This document shows, piece by piece, positions 12,203 to 22,698 of a stretch of DNA of 64,000 bases. The position numbers and the translations under genes were made by a program. Source of the DNA: Symbiodinium microadriaticum (Eukaryota; Sar; Dinophyceae; Suessiales; Symbiodiniaceae); the NCBI GenBank assembly GCA_001939145.1, contig LSRX01000006.1, forward strand, positions 2,137,492 through 2,201,491. The letters are read 5' to 3'. Position 1 is the stretch's first letter. The number at the start of each line of letters is the position of its first letter. The notes beneath the pieces are model-generated. The model saw only the letters and a list, made by a program, of their open reading frames with translations, was not told the origin of the DNA and made no database searches.

Positions 12203-12290
12203 CCCATAGGCTCCTTAGCAGTTCCTTTTGGGGCTTACCTTATAGGAATCTAAATACAAACCACAAAAAAGAACTGCTTAGGAGCCTATA
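12203..12290. mobile_element. family B palindrome, copy 1
   Basis: Family B: about 88 bp, arms built on AGGCTCCTAAGTAGTTCC and its complement, with ends CCCATAGG/CCTATGGG and an inner TATAGGAT-TAAATATAAACC segment. Confidence 0.87.
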
Positions 12291-12304
12291 TGTCTTCTGA
12301 ACAG

Positions 12305-12391
12305 TTACTACCTTAATTTGGGGGGTCCTTATAATAAGGATCCTACTATTTAAGGTACTATATTAGGGTCCCCTGTTTTCGGAAACCCCCA
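12305..12391. mobile_element. family E palindrome
   Basis: Family E: ends GGGGGTTTCCGAAAA/TTTTCGGAAACCCCC and an inner CCTTATAATAAGGATCC. The left end here is shortened. Confidence 0.72.
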
Positions 12392-12418
12392 TATTGCTAC
12401 TGCTGGATTTACTAACCC

Positions 12419-12522
12419 TGAGAGCCCAAGACCCCTCAATTAAGGAGTATATACCTTAAACCATAATATTAAGGCCCCCATAATTTAAGGTATATTCCTG
12501 ACTTAAGGGGTATTGGGCTCTC
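12419..12522. mobile_element. palindromic element, single copy
   Basis: Long imperfect arms: GAGAGCCCAAGACCCCTCAA on the left, its complement on the right; loop TAATATTAAGGCCCCCATAA. Confidence 0.72.
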
Positions 12523-12603
12523 TGGGAATGCTGGATTCGGAACCTCAGGCTCGGCCATGATGTCTGCACAGTACGCCGCAAAGCCTGCGTAAGGGAACAG
12601 GCC

Positions 12604-12660
12604 CTAACCCCCCAGGTACCTAGTATATAGGGTACTAGAGCCCCTAGGGCCCTATATATG
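12604..12660. mobile_element. family C element broken by the gap
   Basis: Left arm and centre are intact. After GGGCCCTATATA the sequence departs into unrelated DNA and the gap; a right-arm-like stretch appears at 13735-13761. Confidence 0.75.
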
Positions 12661-12709
12661 GTGCAGCGTCGCCCGACCAAAAAAACTCAAGAAACCAGGC
12701 CTGTAGGAT

Positions 12710-13706
12710 NNNNNNNNNNNNNNNNNNNNNNNNNNNNNNNNNNNNNNNNNNNNNNNNNNNNNNNNNNNNNNNNNNNNNNNNNNNNNNNNNNNNNNNNNNN
12801 NNNNNNNNNNNNNNNNNNNNNNNNNNNNNNNNNNNNNNNNNNNNNNNNNNNNNNNNNNNNNNNNNNNNNNNNNNNNNNNNNNNNNNNNNNNNNNNNNNNN
12901 NNNNNNNNNNNNNNNNNNNNNNNNNNNNNNNNNNNNNNNNNNNNNNNNNNNNNNNNNNNNNNNNNNNNNNNNNNNNNNNNNNNNNNNNNNNNNNNNNNNN
13001 NNNNNNNNNNNNNNNNNNNNNNNNNNNNNNNNNNNNNNNNNNNNNNNNNNNNNNNNNNNNNNNNNNNNNNNNNNNNNNNNNNNNNNNNNNNNNNNNNNNN
13101 NNNNNNNNNNNNNNNNNNNNNNNNNNNNNNNNNNNNNNNNNNNNNNNNNNNNNNNNNNNNNNNNNNNNNNNNNNNNNNNNNNNNNNNNNNNNNNNNNNNN
13201 NNNNNNNNNNNNNNNNNNNNNNNNNNNNNNNNNNNNNNNNNNNNNNNNNNNNNNNNNNNNNNNNNNNNNNNNNNNNNNNNNNNNNNNNNNNNNNNNNNNN
13301 NNNNNNNNNNNNNNNNNNNNNNNNNNNNNNNNNNNNNNNNNNNNNNNNNNNNNNNNNNNNNNNNNNNNNNNNNNNNNNNNNNNNNNNNNNNNNNNNNNNN
13401 NNNNNNNNNNNNNNNNNNNNNNNNNNNNNNNNNNNNNNNNNNNNNNNNNNNNNNNNNNNNNNNNNNNNNNNNNNNNNNNNNNNNNNNNNNNNNNNNNNNN
13501 NNNNNNNNNNNNNNNNNNNNNNNNNNNNNNNNNNNNNNNNNNNNNNNNNNNNNNNNNNNNNNNNNNNNNNNNNNNNNNNNNNNNNNNNNNNNNNNNNNNN
13601 NNNNNNNNNNNNNNNNNNNNNNNNNNNNNNNNNNNNNNNNNNNNNNNNNNNNNNNNNNNNNNNNNNNNNNNNNNNNNNNNNNNNNNNNNNNNNNNNNNNN
13701 NNNNNN
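12710..13706. other. assembly gap, 997 N
   Basis: The left flank is most of a family C palindrome (12604-12660) and the right flank at 13735-13761 looks like its missing arm, so the gap may hold an insertion inside that element. Confidence 0.98.
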
Positions 13707-13870
13707 GGGGGGGGTACCGACACGCGACACGAGACCATATAGTAGGCACCTGAAGGGTTAGGGAGGGCCGAAGAGATGGGAGTTGCGGGTCGAGGGCCTA
13801 TAGGTTTACGACTGAGTGCTTTGGACCTAGAAAGTCTCTTAGACAAGGTTTCTGCGAGGGTTGACGAGTC

Positions 13871-13945
13871 CTGAACCCCAAATAACCTACCGCTTCAAGG
13901 AATATATAGAAACAGTATACGAAACCCTCAAACGGTAGGTTTTTC
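13871..13945. mobile_element. family G palindrome
   Basis: CCCCAAATAACCTACCG and CGGTAGGTTTTT arms. Confidence 0.7.
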
Positions 13946-14124
13946 GGCTACAACTAGGGTTTAGGGCTTCGAGCGCAACGGGCTCCATTACAGTCTGAGG
14001 CTGAACGACTTCCGATTTCGGGGAAAACCCGCTCTCCTCTTTCCTCAGTCCTCAACGCATAGGGTCCTACCACTGCCTTCGAAGGACAAATTTCAGCTAA
14101 GTTAAGGTCGGGATATCTATTTCG

Positions 14125-14273
14125 TTACAGCAGTGTCGTTGCTGCCCCTTGATGTTTGCTCTCGCCTCTATTGTTGTTGATGTTGTTGGCCTTCACCTTC
14201 CTGAAGTCTTTGTTTCTTCTGGCGGCGAGAGTTGCGATGGCGATGGTGCCTACACTGAGGACGATCACTGAAG
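14125..14273 (-). CDS. second RCC1-like series, exon d or a short membrane tail
   Basis: After acceptor CATGTGAG the frame reads SVIVLSVGTIAIATLAARR then NKDFRKVKANNINNNRG, and reaches TAA at 14125. The start continues the RCC1-like series (RRD-ASVIVLS); a GTAGGC donor about 20 bases in could end the exon early. Read in full, it looks like one hydrophobic helix followed by a basic tail. Both readings are inference. Confidence 0.3.
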
Positions 14274-14332
14274 CTCACATGAAAGAAGCTGCTTGAGGCT
14301 GTAATGCAGACCTGTGACATCCTGCAACAGGG

Positions 14333-14440
14333 TCTAAACCCTAAACCCTAAACTCCCAAACCCTAAACCTTAAACCCTAAACCCTAAACCCTAAACCTTA
14401 AACCCTAAACCCTAAACCTTAAACCCTAAACCCTAAACCT
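14333..14440. repeat. telomere-like CCCTAAA tract
   Basis: About 14 heptamers with CCTTAAA variants, left of exon c of the second RCC1-like series. Confidence 0.92.
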
Positions 14441-14485
14441 GCCCTATCCCTTCACAAGTGCTCGAAGAGATCTACACCGACCTAC

Positions 14486-14501
14486 CGTCCCGACGAGGAG
14501 C
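14486..14501 (-). CDS. second RCC1-like series, exon c (16 bp)
   Basis: A 16-base pocket, AAGCAGAG before it and GTAGGT after it, encodes APRRD plus one base. It completes AFA-APRRD and hands on to ASVIVL of the next exon, mirroring RSDASVLTWG of the main gene. An exon this small can only be trusted with RNA evidence. Confidence 0.33.
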
Positions 14502-14638
14502 CTCTGCTTCAAGCTGTTTCAGATCCCGTGCCTCTGAGACACCTCAGACCAAACCAAGCAGCACGGAATGTTGAGGGTTAGGGTTTCAGGTTTAGGGTTT
14601 AGAAACCCTATAGCCCTGAAACATAAACTTTAAACCCT

Positions 14639-14743
14639 ACCAATAGCTTCCATTGTAGTTCCTTCTTTGGCTTATATAACCTATCTTATAGTCAGGATTT
14701 GATAAGGTAGCACCAAGAAGGAGCCACAATGCAAACTATAGGT
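14639..14743. mobile_element. family B palindrome, divergent copy
   Basis: Arms read AGCTTCCATTGTAGTTCC and a matching complement. Confidence 0.7.
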
Positions 14744-15149
14744 AAACCCTAAGCCGCTCTTGGCGAATTACCCAAGTTCTTCCGTATGGTGCCATGCGGC
14801 TCACGGCCCAAAATCCCGAAACCACGAGATCGTGCTCAACACCTTCTGCAACAGCACCACCAAAATGAGCACTGCCCTGCACCCAAAACCCTAAAGCCTT
14901 AAATATCTCTGAACCCAACAAACTGCAAAACTATAAGCTCTACCAGCCTTATAAGCCCTAAACATTCCCAAACCCTCTAAACATCTATAAACCAAACTAT
15001 AAACCCTAAACTCCAATTACTAAATATCTGTACACCAAACCCCAAGCCCTAAACCCTATAAGCCCCAAAACCACTAAGCCCTTGCCTTGCACAGCGGCAC
15101 GGCGCAGCTCGTCCCGCCAGGCACGGAGTGCTGTGCAGCCACGAGGGGC

Positions 15150-15174
15150 GGCGAAAGCCTCCGGTCCATTTGGG
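15150..15174 (-). CDS. second RCC1-like series, exon b (25 bp)
   Basis: Reads PNGPEAFA after acceptor CCTAAG, with a GC donor after TTCGCC (phase 0). Joining to the 14.49-kb micro-exon gives EAFAAPRRD. The pocket is bracketed by a CCCTAAA tract (15000-15085) and a TTTAGGG tract (15174-15235). The longer unspliced frame (AAPRGCTALRAWRDELR) is an alternative. Confidence 0.4.
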
Positions 15175-15236
15175 CTTAGGGTATAGGGTTTAGGGGTTTA
15201 GGGCTTTTAGGTTTAGGGTTTAGGGTTTAGGGCTTA

Positions 15237-15325
15237 CCCACAGGCTCCATAGTAGTTCCTTTTTGGGGTTACCTTATGGGATCCTAAATATAAACCACAA
15301 AAAGGACCTACTATGGAGCCCATGG
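15237..15325. mobile_element. family B palindrome
   Basis: Arms GGCTCCATAGTAGTTCC. Confidence 0.85.
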
Positions 15326-15829
15326 AGGCGTATATGGTTAACCATAACCACATATATTATACTCCGGTTTAGGGTTTAGGACGTCGGCGCAGGTCGTATG
15401 CTTCCGAAATTACCCTCTGGCGTCGAAACCTCAGTTGTAACATCGAGAGCTTCAGGCTTCGGTAACTTCGAGGTCAGGGAATCCAACTGCAAGAGGCCGA
15501 AAACCCAAAGCACTAAAGCCTAAACGCTGAAGCCCTACGCCCCCCCAAAAAACCCTGAATACCATGAATTCTAAACTGCTGTGCAACTTTCTGCTTAGAG
15601 CGCCAGATGCGGCCGGGTCGCCCAACTTTCGAAGTAGCGTGCCTGTCCTGAAGTCTATACTTACTCTCGCATTATATAGCGTCCTGAGGCAAGGCATTTC
15701 TATACTAGGAACTAGGAGCTAAGGCTCAGGGCTTTTCCAGGATTGGAATTCAGAGTATCAACTTCACTGTGTTTGGAACAGCTCCAATATCCAAGCTGCA
15801 ACCCCACCAATCTTGGACGGTGCAGCATG

Positions 15830-16053
15830 TGGCAGTTGTTATGCTTAGCCGCATAGATAGGCGTTCGCAAGCTGAACTCTGTTAACTTCAGATTCAACCA
15901 CCACTCTTGACCCCGAAGGAAGTCCGTGTCGAAAATGTGCGTGGGATGTAAAGTCGATGACGGCACAAGGGCACAGTCAGGTTTCCGTGCAGGGAACCAA
16001 AGTCCAACTGCTGCGTTGTGACGCGGATGAATATCCGCTTTGGGCATATACTC
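15830..16053 (-). CDS. possible glycosyltransferase-like exon
   Basis: The frame opens after GGGTAG (AG|G) as EYMPKADIHPRHN and stays open for about 111 codons. It contains HIFDTDFLRGQEWW then LNLKLTEFSLRTPIYA, reminiscent of the acidic-residue and W-containing segment of some glycosyltransferases (GT2- or PF11397-like); this is recall, not a search. It sits between exons a and b of the second RCC1-like series on the same strand, so at most one of these interpretations can be fully right. The right boundary is arbitrary. Confidence 0.25.
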
Positions 16054-16340
16054 CTACCCTTCTTCTGCTTACTTCTGGAGTACTGCATTCCGAGCCTCCG
16101 TCGCTGTGCCAAAGGTGAGGGAGCAGACCTTCTAAGAGCTTGTTGGCATCTACGAGAATCCTTGCCTTTTAAGAGCTTCGGGGTTTGAGGATAGTTTGGC
16201 CGAGAAGGCTTGTCTAAGGTCTACGGCTTTAAGTCTTGCAGGTTTTAACTATCCCAAACCCTAAACCCTAAAACCGGTGGTGGGATGAGGGCCTTCTGGT
16301 ACACTGCAGACCTTGAGAAGCGACAGGGGTCAGGAAGGGC

Positions 16341-16369
16341 TTGGCGGCGGATATCTGTGGGATTCCAGG
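16341..16369 (-). CDS. second RCC1-like series, exon a
   Basis: Reads PGIPQISAA. A GC donor after GCCAA (phase 2) joins to the 15.15-kb exon to give SAANPNGPEAFA, the V.QI.A....AFA part of the repeat. The acceptor (CCTCAAG) is followed by C, not G. Below 14.1 kb I lose the trail. Confidence 0.4.
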
Positions 16370-16627
16370 CTTGAGGGCTTACCCTAACCCCTAAACCCCT
16401 AAACCCCTAAACCCTAAACCCCTAAACCCCTGAGCCCTAAACCTTAATTAGGGTTTAGGGTTTAAAAAGCCCTTAAGAACCCTAAACCTTGGTTGCTAAG
16501 TGCAGCTAGGGACCCGATTTAGGATAGAACTTCATCATGGTTTTTGACGTACAGAAAAAGCCTCAAGAATTCAAACAGGGCTTTGGTGTACATTACAGTA
16601 CTTAGCAGAGGGTTTTGGTGTACAATT

Positions 16628-16764
16628 CCAGAAATTAGTAGAGGGTGTTTGGGGGTATATCAGAGTCTACTAATTTCTGGAACCCTACGGGATAGTATAA
16701 TGGAACCCTAAGGGATAGTATAGTATATGGAGCCCTAAGGGATAGTATGGAACCCTCCGAGATA
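16628..16764. repeat. inverted repeat followed by a 20-bp tandem repeat
   Basis: A 14-bp inverted pair (CCAGAAATTAGTAG at 16628, complement ending 16680), then about four copies of GGAACCCTAAGGGATAGTAT with small changes. Confidence 0.8.
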
Positions 16765-17645
16765 GAAAATGTAATAATGTCATAAAGGATTGAACTACGG
16801 TTCGGATGAGCCTAGCATGCCGGACCTCTGGAGTAGAACGGTCAGTCTCTTGATTCACTTAGGGTTTAGGGGTTAGGTTCCGGGGTTAGGGTTTAGGGAG
16901 GTTTAGGGTAGTCTTGGGACACTGGGAACGGGATCTGAATCTGGGGTTTAAGGGGCTCTCGAATTGGGGGGTTTAGGCTTCAGGCACCAAGCCCAATGCC
17001 CCTAGAGCCCCAGAACCCTGAACTTTACCATTTCTGGTGCTTGCGGGCTGAGGCAGGGTTGGGGGGACTCTTGCTTTCTGTGCATCCGGGGCAAGAACAA
17101 CTTAAAGCGACGGATTCTTAAACGTAGGGTACTGTAGTCCAGGGCCTTCAAACAAGCATTCTACAATATTGTAGGGGCACCCTATGTTCTGAAACCAGTA
17201 ACCCGCAGAAGGACGTTGCAGGCGTTAAAAAACAAAGCATGTCCTTAACATAACCCTAAACCCTAAACCCTTAACCCTAAGCCCTAAGCCCTAAACCCTA
17301 ATCCCCAAACCTAACATCACAACTTGCAAACAGAACTCTCGACTTTACATCCTGCTTGCCAGAAATTTGCAAACGCAAGCTTAGATTTAGTCTAGAGGGG
17401 TTTAGGGTTAAGGGTTTACGGTTATTTCTTCGGAAACCCAAACCCTCTAACGAGGGTCCATGTGATCGTCCGCAGAATCTGTGACACCCGCGGAAGACTC
17501 AAAGACGAGGGCTCTTCGGACTTTCGTATCTAAGGGGCTTAGGGTCTCGACTTAATCCCTAAATCCGAAACCCTGCAGACAAAACGTTAGGGTTCTTATC
17601 CCGGCTTCGGGGCTAAGGAAAGCATCTTCCACTGCTCCTCACCTC
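16765..17645. other. no gene recognised
   Basis: Telomere-like runs at 16858-16910, 17255-17305 and 17398-17425. The minus strand at 17462-17520 reads SSLSLPRVSQILRT, a faint RCC1-like hint. Confidence 0.3.
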
Positions 17646-17679
17646 GTTCAAAGACATGTTCTCTCAACGACACATCCTG
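17646..17679 (-). CDS. possible micro-exon
   Basis: TTTTGCAG precedes GATGTG, and GTGAGG follows 34 bases later; the exon would read DVSLREHVFER. The frame upstream (17700-17800) is also open and contains NVDPDGDVSSL, loosely like the DPD.GGDSS part of an RCC1 unit. No function assigned. Confidence 0.22.
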
Positions 17680-18195
17680 CAAAAGTTTAGGGCTTGATGC
17701 GTCGCTAGAAGTTAGACTTGAAACGTCCCCGTCCGGATCAACGTTCAGATGCCCAGCGGCTGCCGTTGCGGTGGAAATGCCTTTCCTTGGTAATGCCTAA
17801 ACTGGTTTTGCATCCGAAACACTCTAAACCCTAACCCCTGAACAACTAAACCCTAAACCCCTAAACCACCAAACCCTAAACCCCCAAAACCCCTAAACGC
17901 TAAACCCTGAAGGAAGTTTATTTTAAAGGTCCTGTTTCGTCGCCTGTACTCCGAAGCCCATGAAGGTGTTTAGGGAGCTTAGGGTTTAGGGTTGGAGGTT
18001 TGGGGGTTTAAAGTTGCTGTAGGGCTCAAGGAGTTTGGGGCTTTGTGTTCAAGATTTGGGCTTTATTCGAAACAAGTGCAGTAGACTTTGGTTTAGGGTT
18101 CTGAGTTTAAGGCGTAGATGGGTACCCATCCGAAACTGCTGAGATGTAATGACCCACGTGCAGCACGTGGCACTATATTACCATGGACTACTTAC

Positions 18196-18401
18196 AACGC
18201 TCTGAAACTTGCAGCCACGGAAATCCGCAAAAATTGCACCAAGGCTGAACATGCAAAAGAAATAGCTTGAGGTTGCTCCGGGTATTGAGTTTCCAGGAGT
18301 GTGCCCATCGAAGAATCGAGGACGGAACCGGTGATAGAGAAAACGGCGATGATGAAGATTACTTTGAGTGGAATGCCGTAGTATTTTGTGTTCTTGTGCC
18401 A
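18196..18401 (-). CDS. possible membrane-protein exon
   Basis: Between a TTCAG acceptor (another possible start is 18422, after TTCTTGAG) and a canonical GTAAGT donor the frame reads WHKNTKYYGIPL, a hydrophobic stretch KVIFIIAVFSITGSVLD, then SSMGTLLETQYPEQPQ and a second stretch AISFACSALVQFLRISVAA. This suggests two membrane segments. No family is recognised. Another frame is also open over most of the stretch, which lowers confidence. Confidence 0.35.
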
Positions 18402-18624
18402 CTGAACACGAGCATGATACGACTCAAGAAAACAACCTAAACCTAGGGGTCCATCCCAAATAATGGATACTTTGGCCCTAAAAGTACCTATATATGGACT
18501 TCTTCAAGACCAAAGTATATACTATACTATGGGCACATTAGGGTAAGGCAAACCCCTGATCGAAATGTAAGTCCAAGCTGCCCAGTCCCGGCCAAGAGGA
18601 CTCACACGCCTGCGACTGCGAGGC

Positions 18625-18770
18625 CCTAGACCCTAAACCCTATACCCTAAACCCTAAACTCTAAACCCTATACCCTAAACCCGAAAACCTAAACCCCAAA
18701 CCCTAAACCCTATAAACCCTAAGCCCTAAACCCTATAAGCCCTATACCCGCCCTAAACCCTAAACCCAGA
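18625..18770. repeat. telomere-like CCCTAAA tract
   Basis: Heptamers mixed with CCCTATA forms. Confidence 0.9.
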
Positions 18771-18895
18771 CTTTGGAGGTGTCCTCACTCTTCGGGGGCT
18801 CAGCTTTGGACGCCTTTCTTTTAAGGCTTCGGACTGCCGGGTCGGGGGAGCTTGTGGGTTCTATGTGGGCTGACTTAGAGTATCGCTGTGTGTAT

Positions 18896-19080
18896 AGGCT
18901 TAGGGCTTAGGGCTTTAGGGCTTTAGGGCTTTAGGGGTTTAGGGGTTTAGGGGTTTCGGGGTTTCGGTGTTTCGGGGTTTAGGGGTTTAGGGGTTTCCGG
19001 GTTTCGGGGTTTAGGGGTTCAGGAGTTTAGGGTTTGAGGGTAGAGGGGTTTAGGTTTTAGGGTTTAGGTATCAAGCCCTC
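18896..19080. repeat. telomere-like TTTAGGG tract, octamer-rich
   Basis: Mostly GTTTAGGG and GTTTCGGG octamers. Confidence 0.9.
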
Positions 19081-19620
19081 AGCTCCTCTGGCCTGGCAGA
19101 GAGAGCCGCAAAGTCGGTGTCGAAGCCAACGAGCGACGAACCATCGTCACCTTAGCCTACGACTCCCAAGCTTGAGAGTCTAACCGGGTTTAGGGTTTAG
19201 GGGTCTAACCAGTTCGCGGGTTTAGGGCTTAGGGGGTTTAGGGTTTAGGGGTTTAGGGTTTAGTGAAGCGCAATCAGCTAGAACCCATGGAACCAAAAAC
19301 GCTCAAACGAGAGAAATGACATGTGCACCCCTTGGCCACGGAAAAATCAACATCCAGCCCTAGGCCGTGAAATCCAGAGCCCAAAAGCCATAAACCACCA
19401 CGACCCTCTAGACCCTAAACCCTATACCCTAGACCCAAAAGCCTAAACCCTAGACCCTAAACCATAAACTCTAAACCCCATACCCCAAGCCCTAAGCCCT
19501 AAACCCTAAAACCCTAAACCCCAAACCCAAACCCCCTAAAAGTCCCCACCCTGATCTGCCAGGCCAGGCATCCATCTGAAACCCAGGACTCCAGGGGCTC
19601 CTGCTTGGTTTAGCGTTGAG

Positions 19621-19920
19621 CACAGACGTACATACAGACATACAGACATACATACATACAAACAGACATACACGCAGACATACCCACGGAAAGATAGATA
19701 GATAGATAGGTAGATAGATAGATAGATAGATAGATAGAAAAAAGATAAATAGATAGATAGGTAAGCAGATAGGTAGGTAGGTAGGTAGGTAGGTAGGTAG
19801 GTAGGTAGATTGGTAATCAGAGAATTAGATAGGTAGATAGATAGATAGTTAGATAGTTAGATAGCTAGATTCATAGTTAGATAGATAGATGGGTAGCTAG
19901 ATAGAAAGATAGATAGATAA
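19621..19920. repeat. GATA/GGTA tetranucleotide array
   Basis: ACATAC units, then GATA and GGTA runs with interruptions. Confidence 0.95.
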
Positions 19921-20234
19921 ACATGCATGTATGCGTGGAGCGGAAGGTTCGCGTCGAAGTGCATTTGGGCTGTACGGAGCTTTACCATGCTGATGACAGT
20001 TTGTGTAGGAGTCCTGTTGTCCAAATCTAAGGATACATTGCACATGAGCTGCTTGTGGAACTAGAAACTACCATGCAGTTAATCTGCATTTCCCGACCTC
20101 CCACCTGAACCCTGCAATATTCAACAGACCCTTGAGCATGCCTCAAGAAAGGTTTTAGGCGATAACCAGCTTGTACGGACCTTCAAAAGCCGTCCAGTCC
20201 TTTTGACATGCAGGCCCCCTAATCCGTGCAAGGC

Positions 20235-20303
20235 CTGCAGCGCAATTGTCGCATCCAGCCAGACACCCCCGTGCTCGGCCACCACTTCCGTGCGGATGAG
20301 ATC
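20235..20303 (-). CDS. glycosyltransferase exon with a DXD-type motif
   Basis: A 69-base, 23-codon exon in phase 0 at both ends: acceptor ACTCCGAG before GAT, GC donor after CTGCAG. It encodes DLIRTEVVAEHGG then VWLDATIALQ. The R....L...GG.W.DAT core is the nucleotide-sugar/metal-binding motif of capsular-polysaccharide-type and GT32-like glycosyltransferases (families PF05704 and PF04488, from memory). I could not chain it to flanking exons, so substrate and gene extent are unknown. A TTTAGGG tract lies just right of it (20324-20345). Confidence 0.6.
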
Positions 20304-20438
20304 CTCGGAGTAGATTTAAGTGGTTTAGGGTTTAGGGTCTAGGGATTTGACAGACGGCAACTGTAGGAAGCATCACTGACACTACGTGTCCGAGTCTTGA
20401 GTCTTACTGCTTCACTTCCGTGTACGTACCATACCTTT

Positions 20439-20528
20439 CCCTAGGGCTCCAGTTACCTAAATAGTAGGTTACTGGGGTACATATTATAGGGTTAGTAACC
20501 CACTATTTAGATAACTGGAGCCCTAGGG
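20439..20528. mobile_element. family A palindrome, copy 3
   Basis: Nearly consensus, both ends CCCTAGGG. Confidence 0.87.
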
Positions 20529-21086
20529 TTTGCTACCATCCTTCGTGTTTTCTTCTTGGGAAGCTCTGAACCCTCAAGACCCTATTACCTTCGACCCTGG
20601 GTTTCCGGTTTAGGGTTGAGCTATCTTAGTTGGGGTTTAGGGTTTAGGGTTTAAGGGTGCAAGGGTCTAGGGTTTAAGGGTTTAAGGGTTTAGGGTTGAG
20701 CTATCTTTCGGGAGCTGCATGGAGCTGAGCTTTCCTGCTGAACGGGGTTGGTGGGACATGAGACCAACACTTTAGGATATGACTTCTTGTGACGCAGTCG
20801 GCCCCAACCAAAAATATGGAAATAGGGCCTTGTGTTTAGGATTTGGGGGTTTAGGCGGTTTATGAGGTTGAGGGTTGATAAGTTTAAGCACTATGACGTG
20901 AGATCGAGTTGAATGTCGAATCAGGGCCGGGACTGCCCTAAACCCTAAACCCAAAAACCTACCTAAGGCCCTGAAAGTCTTTCCACCGTCTTGTCTTGGG
21001 CCTTAAGCCCGCAAAGGCCCTGAACCTTTAAGGGCCTTGGGGCTGGGGGATTGGAAGGCAGACCCACAGGGTCCATGTAATGTAGT

Positions 21087-21305
21087 GGCCTTCATAATTA
21101 GAGTACGGTTTAGGTAAAGTTTAGGGCTTGGGGTGTAAGGGCCTTAATAAATAGTACGGTTTAGGGCTTACAAGGGCCTTACTAATTCGAATACGAATTA
21201 GGGCTTAGGGTTTGGGGGCCTTCATATTTCGACTAGAGTTTTGGGGGTATATTCTGCTATAGTTTTCATAAGGAACCCCCCCAAAATCTTCAAAACAGTA
21301 GAGGT
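21087..21305. mobile_element. family F element preceded by repeated heads
   Basis: The head motif GGCCTTNATAATTAGAGTACG occurs four times in degenerate form, each followed by telomere-like DNA, before a full centre and tail. Confidence 0.65.
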
Positions 21306-21407
21306 AATTATGGACGATGTACCTCTACGACAATCGGTAAAAGATAGTATCAGACAACCTTTTACACTTCTAAGTCCAGTGTAGGCCGCCCCTTCCTCAA
21401 CTTTGAC

Positions 21408-21716
21408 ATGTCTGCCGTGAGATGCTCCGTCTTCAGAGAAATTACAAAAGCCGGAAACATCACAGCACACATGTCATCCCACCTTAGACAAGTTCTCATA
21501 GATGACCTGCATGGCTACTTGCTGGAACAACACGTATACACTAATGACACAACTATCTGGATCATAACTTCGGTAAATGCGTGGCCAGGCGTCCGAAAGG
21601 CCTGCACAGAACTAACGGTGTTCGGTTGGGCTATAGATCCTAAACTCACCGGGTTGGAGGATTTCCGGAGTTGGAGGCTGAAGGCGCGTGTATGCACCCA
21701 TCTACCCAAACCCTGA
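21408..21716 (+). CDS. unassigned open frame, 102 codons
   Basis: An ATG-initiated frame (MSAVRCSVFREITKAG at the start, THLPKP at the end) with no repeat content. It lies next to a family F element. The opposite strand holds equally plausible small exons (AG|GTCATC...AAG|GTGGGA and GTGCAG|GCCTTTCGG), and a frame of this length is expected by chance in 64 kb, so coding status is open. Confidence 0.18.
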   Translation: MSAVRCSVFREITKAGNITAHMSSHLRQVLIDDLHGYLLEQHVYTNDTTIWIITSVNAWPGVRKACTELTVFGWAIDPKLTGLEDFRSWRLKARVCTHLPKP

Positions 21717-22619
21717 AGGCTCAAAACACAGCATCCCCAAACCAGCACTGCTGATGCACTACACATAGGCTGCTAGGCTGCCTAAACTGCTAGGACCTGA
21801 GTAGGATAGGGTATGGGGCTCTGGGTCACATGATGCTGCTAACCTAAAGCTCGTAGCGGACAGAAGCGTCTTTTGGGGTTGAGGTTCTGTTGAAGGGATG
21901 TATAAGGGTTCCTACGAGTGAGCTATAAGGCTTCAATGAAGGCTTTTGGGGATTTAGGGTCTGGGGTTTAGGTGGGGGTTTGGGCTTCATGAAAGCCGAC
22001 TGCCGTCTCCACAAACACGGCTGGACTGCAAATGATCTGAAAGGGTATCCTTCCAGGTCGACGGGGTCTGTCTTATGGGTTTAGGGTTTAGGGCGCACAA
22101 CTCTCGTTAGAAGTCTAGGATCTGAGCATAGTTACAAGTGAAGGAACCTTTCTACACTCTGGACCCGACACCCGAGACAAAAAAGCCAGGATTTCGTGAA
22201 ATGGATGGATTCCGCCGTGGCTTTTGCGAGCAGTGCATCGGCTGTCCAGAGCAAGGTGCTAAACTTCAAGGACCAAGTGCATACAAGACTTGACAGGAAC
22301 TGCTATGAGGCTATAACCTATTCATGCCGACAGTCGGTCAAAACACCGAGTACACCCACAGACAAGACCCCAAGCGAGAAATACAAATAAAGTGTCACCA
22401 CCTGGACCTGGGTTTGGGGTTGGGGTTTAGGGTTTACGGTGTTTACGGTGTTTACGGTTTAGGGCAGTCTACATGGGAGCATGTGGAAAAGGCTTGTGAA
22501 TAGGAGCTTGTAGTAACGCCCCTGATCGACGAAGCCTGCAACCCTAGCCCCGCACGCCGAAACCCCAATTCTGAAAGTGCAGGCCGTGACTCCATGGTGT
22601 TGCAAGCACAGATAAACTA

Positions 22620-22698
22620 CAAAATCGCATCAGTCAAGGCACCTGCAGCCGACAGTCCCGTCCAATGCACAGGTGCCTGCAGCAGGAGATGCGATTTT
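22620..22698. repeat. imperfect inverted repeat
   Basis: AAAATCGCAT...GGCACCTGCAG is mirrored by CAGGTGCCTGCAG...ATGCGATTTTA. Possibly a lone MITE. Confidence 0.55.

Noticed and set aside
12644-13846. Frames of 347-400 codons across the gap
   Set aside because: They consist almost entirely of N; no sequence supports them.
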